A stretch of DNA of 44,747 nt from a bacterium (lineage in GTDB: Bacteria; Actinomycetota; Coriobacteriia; Coriobacteriales; CADBOM01). This document shows positions 7,531 to 14,988 of the stretch, one piece after another. Each line of letters opens with the position of its first letter. Within the stretch, counting starts at the first letter, position 1. Location of the stretch: positions 1 through 44,747 of the forward strand of contig JAILQZ010000053.1 in NCBI GenBank assembly GCA_024698685.1. The letters run 5' to 3'. The position numbers were made by a program, and so were the translations under genes. Under the pieces are notes generated by a model. That model did not search any database, had not been told where the DNA came from, and saw only the letters and a list, made by a program, of their open reading frames with translations.

Positions 7531-8817
7531 TCAGAGCACCGAGAACGCGCGCACCCGCACCTTGCCCTTGCCCGAGCCGTCTCCCTTGGGTATCGACGTG
7601 TAGACGACGATGCTGCCGGAGGTGCCGGTCGAGATAAGGAAATCGCCATAGCTCTCGCAACCCTTGACGGTGTCGATCGCGAAGAACTGGCGGTTGGCCA
7701 TGTCGCATCCGACGACGGCCTTGGTGCTCTTGATCACGATGTACTTCCCCACCTGCGCTGGCGTGACGAAAGGCGTCCTGTTGAAGCGCATGTACTTGCC
7801 GTCGCCAGTGGCGGAATAGGTGCCGAAATTGGAGATCCCGTCTCCGAAGTTGTAGTTCTGCTCGATGCCGAAGACGAAGGTATCGTTCATGTAGATCGCA
7901 GTGTTCACGCGCATCGACTTCGGCAGGATCTGCGCCTTGATCGGCTTGTTGGTCGCGGAGTCGATCGCGGTCATCTGGTAGCGCGTGGACGACGTGTCGG
8001 CGCGCGGGACGATAGTGACGATGCCGTCGGAGGCCTGCGGGTTGGTGATCATCCTGCCATGCGAGGTGTAGACGATCTGCGAAAGCGGCATGCTCACCGT
8101 CGCGCACTTGAGGTAGGAGTCGGACTCCTTGGCCTCTCCGTTCGGGTCGGGCATGACCGTCCAATAGGCCTTCTTGTCGCACACGCAAAGCATGGGCGGA
8201 TCGAAGTCCGCATCGCCCTCGTCGACCTTGATCGGGTCCATGATCTTCGCCGAGGAGTTGACCGCAGCGAGGTAGACGCGCCAATCGCCGGTGCGCAGGT
8301 TGCACTCCGTCCAGATGGCCACCTCTCCGTTGCCGCGCGCATCGTAGATCGTGTAGCCCTCGGACTGGCCGATCGCCTGGTTGAGGAAGTAGACGACCTT
8401 GCCGCTCGACATCACGAGGAAGCCGAGCCTGGTGAGGACGTTGTTCGAGCTGCCTGGCGAGATGACCATCGCGAGGCTGTCGCAGTCCATGTGCAGGATG
8501 CTGCCCATATCGATGTCGTAGGTGGCCCACTCGGATACGCACTTGGAGGTGGTGAGCTCCTCGAAGTCGGAGGACTGGATGACGGTGCTCTCGGGAACCG
8601 ATAGCTCGGTGATCTCGAATTCGCCGTTGAGCTGGTCGTCGCCCGAGCCCGACGAGCAACCGACCAGCATCGTGGAGCCTGAGATGAGCAGGGATGCAGC
8701 GGCTGAGCCGAGGATGAAGTCGCGGCGAGTGATGCCGCGCTCTGGGCGCACGCCCTTGGGCTCCCCTGCTTCCAACTCGCGCTCTTCAGCGCGCCTGTCT
8801 GTCGATTCCGTTGCCAT
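7531..8817 (-). CDS. Tat-secreted lipoprotein of unknown function
   Basis: The 428-residue product has a twin-arginine signal (TRRDFILGSAAASLL) followed by a lipobox LVGC, so it is probably exported folded by Tat and anchored to the outer face of the membrane through a lipidated cysteine. The mature part has many short repeated beta-strand-like stretches with conserved tryptophan and glycine (for example WATYDIDMGSILHMD, IWTECNLRTGDWRVYLA), suggesting a beta-propeller-like fold; this is inference from periodicity. I chose the ATG at 8817 (MATESTDRRAEE); an upstream in-frame ATG at 8910 would add 31 residues before the Tat signal. It sits directly upstream of the two-component operon, same strand, and shares with it a repeated promoter-proximal site. 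Confidence 0.8.
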   Translation of the reverse strand: MATESTDRRAEERELEAGEPKGVRPERGITRRDFILGSAAASLLISGSTMLVGCSSGSGDDQLNGEFEITELSVPESTVIQSSDFEELTTSKCVSEWATYDIDMGSILHMDCDSLAMVISPGSSNNVLTRLGFLVMSSGKVVYFLNQAIGQSEGYTIYDARGNGEVAIWTECNLRTGDWRVYLAAVNSSAKIMDPIKVDEGDADFDPPMLCVCDKKAYWTVMPDPNGEAKESDSYLKCATVSMPLSQIVYTSHGRMITNPQASDGIVTIVPRADTSSTRYQMTAIDSATNKPIKAQILPKSMRVNTAIYMNDTFVFGIEQNYNFGDGISNFGTYSATGDGKYMRFNRTPFVTPAQVGKYIVIKSTKAVVGCDMANRQFFAIDTVKGCESYGDFLISTGTSGSIVVYTSIPKGDGSGKGKVRVRAFSVL

Positions 8818-8916
8818 CCCAAGCTTCCGATTTCGTTCGACCCTGCCCATATAGGTTATCACGAAGAGCCCATCGGGCGGCGTTTGCCCACACGATGCGC
8901 ACAAACGCATCTGCTA

Positions 8917-8937
8917 GCAGCATTTGCAGCTTTTGCA
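8917..8937. promoter_or_regulatory. Candidate response-regulator binding site, copy 2
   Basis: Second copy of the TGCAA-N4-TGCAAATGCTGC arrangement (minus-strand reading), in the divergent intergenic region between the Tat lipoprotein gene (minus) and the cytidylate-kinase-like gene (plus). I could not assign convincing core promoter boxes to either side, so which gene it controls is open. Confidence 0.5.
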
Positions 8938-9005
8938 AGTCTCCAAATTTGCCCGAGTTTGTGCTAGCTTGTTGCTATCAGGTTTTACGTCGATCGGAGG
9001 TTGAT

Positions 9006-9602
9006 GTGGCGGCAGAAATCATCACCATCAGCAGGCAGTACGGCAGCGGCGGACGCGCGGTTGGCGAGGCGCTTGCTGATAGGTTGGGATACAAGTACTA
9101 CGACCGCGAGGTCATCAGGGCGGCTGTCGAGGAGAGCGGGCAGGAGCAGAGGATAGTCGAGGCAGGCGGGGTTTCGTCGGACGATGTGGTGGCGCATTTC
9201 CTCTCGTTTGCCAATGGCGCATCGGATATGGACAACGGGCTTTCACTGCCCGACCGCGCCTTCAAGCTCCAAGCCAAGATCATGAGGAAGCTCGCATCCG
9301 AGGGCCCAGCGGTTTTCGTAGGACGCGCCGCAGATTTCGTATTGCAGGATTGCCCCAATCTGCTCAGGATCCGCATCTTCGCGGACGAGAACACGCGCAT
9401 CCAGCGCGTGATGGAGCGCAACAACCTCACCGAAAAGGGCGCAGCGGCCAGGATCAAGAAGATCGACCGCGGACGCGAGCTCTACTACGAGCAGTTCACC
9501 GGCGGGGACTGGGGCGATGTGAGCGACATCGCAATCTCTACGAGCAAATTCACCATCGAGCAGGTCATCGACATCCTGGAGGGCATCATCAAGAACTACT
9601 AG
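9006..9602 (+). CDS. Cytidylate kinase-like family protein
   Basis: A 198-residue P-loop kinase of the cytidylate-kinase-like group often found beside regulators in Clostridia and Actinobacteria. The N-terminus ITISRQYGSGGRAVGEALADRLGYKYYDREV contains the GSGGR phosphate loop and the following YDRE motif. The middle has GRAADFVLQDCPNLLRIRIFA and the lid region ERNNLTEKGAAARIKKIDRGR, with YYEQFTGGDWGD near the end. The GTG at 9006 is preceded by GGAGG with 5 nt spacing; a longer upstream open frame has no such support. It is transcribed away from the Tat lipoprotein gene and ends at a strong hairpin. True nucleotide specificity is unknown; this is probably not the housekeeping Cmk. Confidence 0.85.
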   Translation: MAAEIITISRQYGSGGRAVGEALADRLGYKYYDREVIRAAVEESGQEQRIVEAGGVSSDDVVAHFLSFANGASDMDNGLSLPDRAFKLQAKIMRKLASEGPAVFVGRAADFVLQDCPNLLRIRIFADENTRIQRVMERNNLTEKGAAARIKKIDRGRELYYEQFTGGDWGDVSDIAISTSKFTIEQVIDILEGIIKNY

Positions 9603-9631
9603 CCACAGCCAGCACGCCGAGGCTCGCAAAG

Positions 9632-9662
9632 AAGGCGGCATCTCCTCGGAGGTGCCGCCTTT
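9632..9662. terminator. Bidirectional terminator between the cytidylate-kinase-like gene and purB
   Basis: AAGGCGGCA and TGCCGCCTT form a perfect 9-bp stem that can be extended inward. It lies between convergent genes, 30 nt after the plus-strand stop and 28 nt after the purB stop. Short T-rich stretches flank it on both strands. Confidence 0.7.
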
Positions 9663-9689
9663 CGCATGCTGGGAATATGTGGCGCACGG

Positions 9690-11036
9690 TTAGAACTCGA
9701 CGCCCTCGAGGCGATCGAAGAGCACGTCGATGCGCGTCAGGAACGCCTTCGGGTCGAAGATCGCATCGAGTTGCTCGGCGCTCAGCGTGCAGTCGGGATC
9801 GTCTGCGAGCATCTCCTTGTAGGTCTTTCCCGGGCGAGCCTGCTGGATGTCGTCCCAGACCTTCATCGCGTTGCGTTGGACGATGGCGTAGGCCTCCTCG
9901 CGAGTGATGTTGGTCTCGACGAGGGCGAGGAGCACACGGCTCGAGAAGATCAGTCCGCGCGTGCGCTGGAGGTTGGCCATGCAGTTCGCGGGATAGACGA
10001 TCAGACCGTCGAGGATCCACTGCATCTTGGAGAACATATAGTCTAGCGCGGTGAAGCTGTCGGCGATGACGACGCGCTCGGCGCTGGAGTGCGAGATGTC
10101 GCGCTCGTGCCAAAGCGCGCAGTTGTCGAAACCGACCTGCGCGTTGGCCTTGACCACGCGCGAGAGTCCGCAGACGCGCTCTGCGGTGATCGGGTTGCGC
10201 TTGTGGGGCATCGCCGAGGAGCCCTTCTGGCCCTTGGCGAACGGCTCCTCCGCCTCGAGCGTGTCGCTCTTCTGCAGCGAGCGAACCTCTGTGGCGATCT
10301 GCTCGAGTGTGGCCGCAGTCACTGCCAGCGTCGATAGGACGTCGGCGTGGTGGTCGCGCGCGATGACCTGCGTCGAGAGCGGATCGGGCTTGAGACCGAG
10401 GTGCTCGCAGACGTACTGCTCGACGAAGGGATCGATGTTCGAGTAGCTGCCGACGGCTCCGGAGATCGCGCCATAGGATGCGGAGATCTCGCGCACTGCG
10501 AGCAGGCGCTCCTCGGCGCGCTTGAGCGCCCAGGTCCACGAGGCGAACTTCATGCCGATTGTCATCGGCTCGGCGTGGATGCCATGCGTGCGACCTACGC
10601 ACAGCGTGTCCTTGAACTCGAACGCACGGCGCTTGCAGGTTGCCCCGAGCTTGCGCACGTCGGCGAGGATGATGTCGATGGCCTGGCAGATCTGGTAGCA
10701 GAAGGCGGTATCGCCAAGGTCGCTCGAGGTCATGCCGAAGTGCACCCAGCGCGAGGGCTTCTCGTCATCGGGACCGAGACCGGCGTCGATGTTCTCGGCC
10801 ATCGCGGTGGTGAAGGCGATGACGTCGTGGTTGGTGATCGCCTCGATCTCGTCGATGCGCTCGACCGTGAAGTCGGCGTGCTCGCGGATCCACGCAGCCT
10901 CCTCCTTGGTGATGCCGATCTTGCCGAGCTCGGCCTGCGCCTCGCAGGCAAGGATCTCGATCTCCTTCCAGATCTCGAACTTGTTCTGCAGGGAGAAGAT
11001 CCTTCCCATCTCAGGGCGCGTGTAGCGTTCGATCAT
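9690..11036 (-). CDS. purB: Adenylosuccinate lyase
   Basis: PurB splits SAICAR to AICAR plus fumarate and adenylosuccinate to AMP plus fumarate. The 448-residue protein starts MIERYTRPEMGRIFSLQNKF and contains FGMTSSDLGDTAFCYQ, GRTHGIHAEPMTIGMKFASW (catalytic histidine), and the superfamily signature GSSAMPHKRNPITAE near residue 272 with the flexible catalytic serine loop. The start at 11036 has GGAGG upstream; the longer frame beyond it is only a shadow of cysK. It lies 58 nt after cysK on the same strand. It is the fifth purine gene in the window but not in the same operon as purSQL or purC. Confidence 0.96.
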   Translation of the reverse strand: MIERYTRPEMGRIFSLQNKFEIWKEIEILACEAQAELGKIGITKEEAAWIREHADFTVERIDEIEAITNHDVIAFTTAMAENIDAGLGPDDEKPSRWVHFGMTSSDLGDTAFCYQICQAIDIILADVRKLGATCKRRAFEFKDTLCVGRTHGIHAEPMTIGMKFASWTWALKRAEERLLAVREISASYGAISGAVGSYSNIDPFVEQYVCEHLGLKPDPLSTQVIARDHHADVLSTLAVTAATLEQIATEVRSLQKSDTLEAEEPFAKGQKGSSAMPHKRNPITAERVCGLSRVVKANAQVGFDNCALWHERDISHSSAERVVIADSFTALDYMFSKMQWILDGLIVYPANCMANLQRTRGLIFSSRVLLALVETNITREEAYAIVQRNAMKVWDDIQQARPGKTYKEMLADDPDCTLSAEQLDAIFDPKAFLTRIDVLFDRLEGVEF

Positions 11037-11094
11037 CGTTTTCCTCCATCTCATCAAAGGGGCCCCGAGATGCTCGAGGCCGCCGTTGGTTGCA

Positions 11095-12021
11095 CTAGTC
11101 GAAGAGCTCGGTGCTGAAGTACCTCTCGCCAGTATCGGGCAGAACCGTGACCACGGTCTTGCCTGGGCCGAGCGCATGCGCGAGCTTGCACGCCGCCGCG
11201 ACGTTGCTGCCGCTCGAGATTCCGCAGACGAGCCCTTCCTCGCAAGCCAGGCGCTTCGACATCTCCAGCGCCTCCTCATCGGTGATGATGCAGATCGCGT
11301 CGTAGATGTCCTGGTTGAGGACGCCGGGAATCAGTCCGTCGCCGATGCCCATCTGGATGTGCGTGCCGATGGAGCCGCCGGCCAGAATCGCCGCGTTCTC
11401 GGGCTCGACCGCCCAGATCTCGATGTCTGGATAGAGCGACTTGATGACCTCGCCGCATCCGCTGAGCGTGCCGCCGGTGCCGACGCCGGAGCAGAAGCCA
11501 TGGATCGGGCCGGCAACCTGCTCGAGGATCTCCACTGCGGTGTGGTACTTGTGCGCAAGCGGGTTGTCGGAGTTCTCGAACTGCTGCGGGATGTAGACGT
11601 TGGGGTCTGCCGCGGCCATGTCGTTGGCGATGCGGATGCACTCCTGGATGCACTCTCCGATGTCGCCGGCATCGTGGACGAGCACGACCTCCGCACCATA
11701 GGCCTTGACGAGCTTGCGGCGCTCCTCGCTGACCGAGTCGGGCATGATGATGCGGGCCTTCCAGCCCCTGACCGCGCAGACGAGCGCGATGCCGATGCCC
11801 TGGTTGCCGCTCGTCGGCTCGACGATTATCGAATTCTCGTCGATTTCTCCGCGCGCATAGGCTGCCTCGAGCATGTTGCAGGCGGTGCGGGTCTTGATCG
11901 ATCCGCCGATGTTGACGCCCTCGAACTTGACGAGGATCTCGGCATCGTCCGGATTGCTGATTCTATTGAGCCTGATCATCGGGGTTTCGCCGATCGCCTC
12001 AAGCACGTCGTTGTAGATCAT
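11095..12021 (-). CDS. cysK: Cysteine synthase family protein (PLP-dependent)
   Basis: Fold-type II PLP enzyme, most likely O-acetylserine (thiol) lyase making cysteine. MIYNDVLEAIGETPMIRLNRI is the canonical N-terminus, which supports the start at 12021 (AAGGA upstream) over the ATG at 12045. The PLP lysine is in NIGGSIKTR near residue 43 and the phosphate loop in GVGTGGTLSG. Two substitutions are visible: SIKTR rather than the usual SVKDR, and EPTSGNQGI rather than TSGNTGI. The NQGI form occurs in a clostridial/actinobacterial subgroup as I recall it. Substrate could therefore be O-acetylserine or a related O-activated serine. The leader contains a glycine-riboswitch-like structure. Confidence 0.88.
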   Translation of the reverse strand: MIYNDVLEAIGETPMIRLNRISNPDDAEILVKFEGVNIGGSIKTRTACNMLEAAYARGEIDENSIIVEPTSGNQGIGIALVCAVRGWKARIIMPDSVSEERRKLVKAYGAEVVLVHDAGDIGECIQECIRIANDMAAADPNVYIPQQFENSDNPLAHKYHTAVEILEQVAGPIHGFCSGVGTGGTLSGCGEVIKSLYPDIEIWAVEPENAAILAGGSIGTHIQMGIGDGLIPGVLNQDIYDAICIITDEEALEMSKRLACEEGLVCGISSGSNVAAACKLAHALGPGKTVVTVLPDTGERYFSTELFD

Positions 12022-12045
12022 CGATTCACATTCCTTGCTTTTCAT

Positions 12046-12108
12046 CCTGAGAGATGCGCTTGCGCGCTACCTCGGCAATTGCTTGGCTGCAGCCCTTTCC
12101 CTCACAGG
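12046..12108 (-). ncRNA. Glycine-riboswitch-like structured leader of cysK
   Basis: On the minus strand CCTGTGAG (12101-12108) and CTCTCAGG (12046-12053) form a closing stem with one mismatch. Inside are a GGCTGCAGCC hairpin and the segment TGCCGAGGTAGC, similar to the GCCGAAGGRGC core of glycine riboswitches. The 3' side CTCTCAGG followed by ATGAAAAGCAAGGA resembles their CUCUCAGG(Y)AAAAGGAC end. The element begins just after the predicted transcription start and runs into the Shine-Dalgarno of cysK, which would suit translational control. The core departs from consensus at two positions, so this is a candidate, not an identification. Confidence 0.35.
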
Positions 12109-12121
12109 CTCCAACCCTATT

Positions 12122-12127
12122 ATTCTA
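12122..12127 (-). promoter_or_regulatory. -10 box of the cysK promoter
   Basis: TAGAAT on the minus strand, preceded by GTG, about 100 nt upstream of the cysK start. It would start transcription near 12115, immediately before the structured leader. No clear -35 box is visible at the expected distance. Confidence 0.4.
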
Positions 12128-12204
12128 CACCCCCGATAGGCCATATCGCGGGCCGACGCAGCAACAGGCTGCCATGCGCGTCTGCACCGCGCCAGATGGC
12201 CTTG

Positions 12205-14739
12205 CTATGCGGTCTCGATGTTCGCGGCATCGTGCAGCTTGAGGTACTCCACCGCCTCATCGCGCATCTTGTACTTGAGGATCTTGCCCGCCGCATTCAT
12301 CGGGAACTCGTCGACGAACCTGATATAGCGCGGCACCTTGTGCTTGGCGATGCGAGTGCGGCAGAACTCGAGGATGTCCTCCTCGGTGGCGGTGCTGCCC
12401 GGCTCGAGGACGATGCAGGCCATGACCTCCTCGCCATAGGCTTCGCTCGGCACGCCGATGACCTGAACGTCGTTGACGTCGGGGCAAGTGTAGAGGAAGT
12501 CCTCGATCTCCTTGGGGTAGATGTTCTCGCCCCCGCGGATGATCATGTCCTTGATGCGGCCGGTGACCTTGAAGTTGCCATCGGGCAGACGGCGCAGGAG
12601 GTCGCCGGAATGCAGCCAGCCGTCCTCGTCGATTACGGCCGCGGTGGCTTCGGGCATCTTGTAGTAGCCCTTCATGATGTTGTAGCCGCGGGCGCAGAAC
12701 TCGCCGTCGACGTTGTCGGGAACCTCCTCGCCGGTCTCGGGGTCGACGATCTTGCACTCGACGCCGAAGATCGGACCTCCAACGGTGTTGACGCGGGCCT
12801 CCAAGGAGTCGGTGGTCTTGCTCATGGTGGTAGCGGGCGACGCCTCGGTCTGCCCGTATGTGATGCAGATCTCGGGCATGTGCATCTTCTCGACCACATC
12901 CTCCATCACCTTGATCGGACATGGGCTGCCCGCCATGATGCCGGTGCGCATGTGGGAGAAGTCGGTCTTGGGGAAGTCCTCGTGTCCGAGCATCGCGATG
13001 AACATCGTCGGGACGCCGTGGAAGCAGGTGATCCTCTCCTGATTAATGCAGTGAAGGCCCTTGCGCGGCGAGAACGCCGTGATCGGGCACATCGTGGTGC
13101 CATGCACGACCGAGGCGGTCATCGCGAGCACCATGCCGAAGCAATGGAACATCGGCACCTGGATCATCATGCGGTCGCCCGTGGAGAGGTCCATGCAGTC
13201 GCCGATCGCCTTGCCGTTGTTGACGACGTTGTAGTGGGTGAGCATGACGCCCTTGGGAAAGCCGGTGGTTCCCGAGGTGTACTGCATGTTGCAGACGTCG
13301 TGCTTGTCGATGCTGTGCATGCGCGCGTAGACCTCGGATATCGGGGTCTCGCTGGCCTTGGCGATCGCCTGGGTCCACGAGTAGCAGCCTGGCACCTCCT
13401 GGTCGCAGACGATGACGTTGCGCAGGCGCGGAAGGCGCTTGGATTGCAGCTTGCCGGGCTCGCAGTGCTCGAGCTCGGGGCAGAGCTCCTGTATGGTGGC
13501 GATGTAGTCGCAGTCCTTGAAGCCCGGGATCATGACGATCGTGTGCGTATCGGACTGGCGAAAGAGGTACTCGGCCTCGTGGACCTTGTACGCAGAATTG
13601 ACGGTTACGAGAACCGCGCCGATCTTCGTGGTGGCCCAGAAGGTGATGTACCACTGCGGCACGTTGGTCGCCCAGATCGCAACGTTATCGCCCTTCTTGA
13701 CGCCCATCGCGATGAGGGCGCGTGCGAAGGTGTCGACGTCGTCGCGGAACTCGGAGTAAGTGCGGTTGTAGTCGAGCTCGGTGTAGCGAAAGGCCCATTG
13801 GTCGGGAAACTGCTTCACGATTCGGTCGAGGAGCTCCGGAAAGGTGAGGTCTATCAGCTGCTCCTTCTTCCAGATGTACTTCCCGAGGCCGCTTTTGGCG
13901 GTCTGGAGCATCTCGGAGAAGTAGTCGCGCATGAAGTTGGCGAAGTGCGGGAAGACGATGGCCGAGTCGGTGAGGTATGGCGCCCAGCGCTTGACCCACT
14001 CGAGCGTGATGTAGCCCTCGTAGCCGATCTCGGCGAGACCGTCGAACATCTCGCGCAGCGGCATGTCGCCCTCGCCCATCATGCGATACTCGATCTTGCC
14101 CTCTGTGGTCTTGCAGGAGTCCTTGGCATGGACGTACTTGATGCGCGTGCCGAGGTTGGCGATCGTGGTCGCAGGCGCCTCGTCGAAGAAGCGGTATGGA
14201 TGGTGGATGTCCCACAGCGCCGCGATGTTCTCGCTGTCCACCGCATCGAGGACGCGTGCGAGGCGCGAAGTGTCGGCGTAGACGCCATTGGTCTCGAGGA
14301 TCAGCGTAATCGACTCGGGCTTGCTCTCGGCATGCGCGATGGCGGCGAGCTCCTTGAGCAGCTCTATCATGTAATCGTCGTCAACCACGAGGTTGGGGTT
14401 GGGGCCGGGGGTATCCTCCCCCATCAACCTGACGAACGGGGTCGAGGTCTTGCGAGCAAGCTCGATGTACTGAGTGATCTCGGCGATGTTCTCCTCGCGC
14501 TTGGACTGGTCGGCCAGAGCGCAGCCGGAGGTGAAGCAGCATATCTCGACGCCTATCTCGGAGAGCTTGGCCATCGTATTGGGAAGCTTGGCATCCGTGA
14601 AGGGCTGGGCCTTTGCGGCCATAAGGAAGTTACCAAGGCCCCTAATCTCGATTCCGTCGAATCCAAGGTCTGCTGCCATTGGATAGATGTCCGTCCACGA
14701 ATAGTTCGGGCACCCGATCGTAGAAAATGCGATCTTCAT
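12205..14739 (-). CDS. Fusion: xylose-isomerase-like TIM barrel plus AMP-forming acyl-CoA ligase
   Basis: An 844-residue two-domain protein. Residues 1-275 are a sugar-phosphate isomerase/epimerase (AP endonuclease 2-like) TIM barrel. Plausible metal ligands are all present: Glu149 in ILETNG, Asp177 and His179/180 in LWDIHHPY, His204 in YVHAKDS, Glu247 in LEWVKRW. After a short linker, residues about 290-835 form an AMP-binding ligase with the P-loop YTSGTTGFPKGVMLTH (about 487-502), YGQTEASP, LHSGDL, GRIKDMIIRGGENIYPKEIE, and the catalytic lysine in NAAGKILKYK. ATG at 14739 follows GAAGGAGGAG. No frame break separates the parts, so this is one polypeptide. The ligase half resembles medium/long-chain or aryl-CoA ligases; the combined substrate is unknown. 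Confidence 0.85.
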   Translation of the reverse strand: MKIAFSTIGCPNYSWTDIYPMAADLGFDGIEIRGLGNFLMAAKAQPFTDAKLPNTMAKLSEIGVEICCFTSGCALADQSKREENIAEITQYIELARKTSTPFVRLMGEDTPGPNPNLVVDDDYMIELLKELAAIAHAESKPESITLILETNGVYADTSRLARVLDAVDSENIAALWDIHHPYRFFDEAPATTIANLGTRIKYVHAKDSCKTTEGKIEYRMMGEGDMPLREMFDGLAEIGYEGYITLEWVKRWAPYLTDSAIVFPHFANFMRDYFSEMLQTAKSGLGKYIWKKEQLIDLTFPELLDRIVKQFPDQWAFRYTELDYNRTYSEFRDDVDTFARALIAMGVKKGDNVAIWATNVPQWYITFWATTKIGAVLVTVNSAYKVHEAEYLFRQSDTHTIVMIPGFKDCDYIATIQELCPELEHCEPGKLQSKRLPRLRNVIVCDQEVPGCYSWTQAIAKASETPISEVYARMHSIDKHDVCNMQYTSGTTGFPKGVMLTHYNVVNNGKAIGDCMDLSTGDRMMIQVPMFHCFGMVLAMTASVVHGTTMCPITAFSPRKGLHCINQERITCFHGVPTMFIAMLGHEDFPKTDFSHMRTGIMAGSPCPIKVMEDVVEKMHMPEICITYGQTEASPATTMSKTTDSLEARVNTVGGPIFGVECKIVDPETGEEVPDNVDGEFCARGYNIMKGYYKMPEATAAVIDEDGWLHSGDLLRRLPDGNFKVTGRIKDMIIRGGENIYPKEIEDFLYTCPDVNDVQVIGVPSEAYGEEVMACIVLEPGSTATEEDILEFCRTRIAKHKVPRYIRFVDEFPMNAAGKILKYKMRDEAVEYLKLHDAANIETA

Positions 14740-14864
14740 AACTCCTCCTTCACGTTGTCGATTCGGTACTTAGGTGCAATGAATCAATTTTGCCAAAAGG
14801 TGAAGTGAGTGGGGGCCAATATACCGCGATAGGCGCCGGGAGATTTCCAAGGTGCGCTTTCGGG

Positions 14865-14892
14865 TCTCCAACTGGAGATACAGTTGTGGAGT
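14865..14892. repeat. Overlapping inverted repeats upstream of the fusion gene
   Basis: TCTCCA-AC-TGGAGA (14865-14878) is a perfect 14-bp inverted repeat. It overlaps a second pairing, CAACTG (14869-14874) with CAGTTG (14881-14886), and outer CTCCA with TGGAG. It lies between the holA terminator and the start of the fusion gene at 14739, a place expected for an operator. Confidence 0.35.
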
Positions 14893-14927
14893 ATATGACT
14901 GGGCGCTGCGGCGTGACGCAAAGCGAA

Positions 14928-14953
14928 GCGCGCCACCCGATTGGATGGCGCGC
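14928..14953 (-). terminator. Terminator of the comEA-comEC-holA operon
   Basis: GCGCGCCA and TGGCGCGC form an 8-bp perfect stem with a 10-base loop, 35 nt past the holA stop. The minus-strand tail TTCGCTTTGCGT is modestly T-rich. Confidence 0.6.
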
Positions 14954-14988
14954 ACTGCTTCTTTGCTTGCAAGCTATGCTGGCGGAAG

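Noticed and set aside
11086-14808. A 1240-codon open frame on the plus strand across cysK and the fusion gene
   Set aside because: It is antisense to two well-identified genes, low in recognisable motifs and rich in Asp/Val/Leu/Arg/Ala as expected from the mirror of GC-rich codons. No ribosome binding site or family match is seen.
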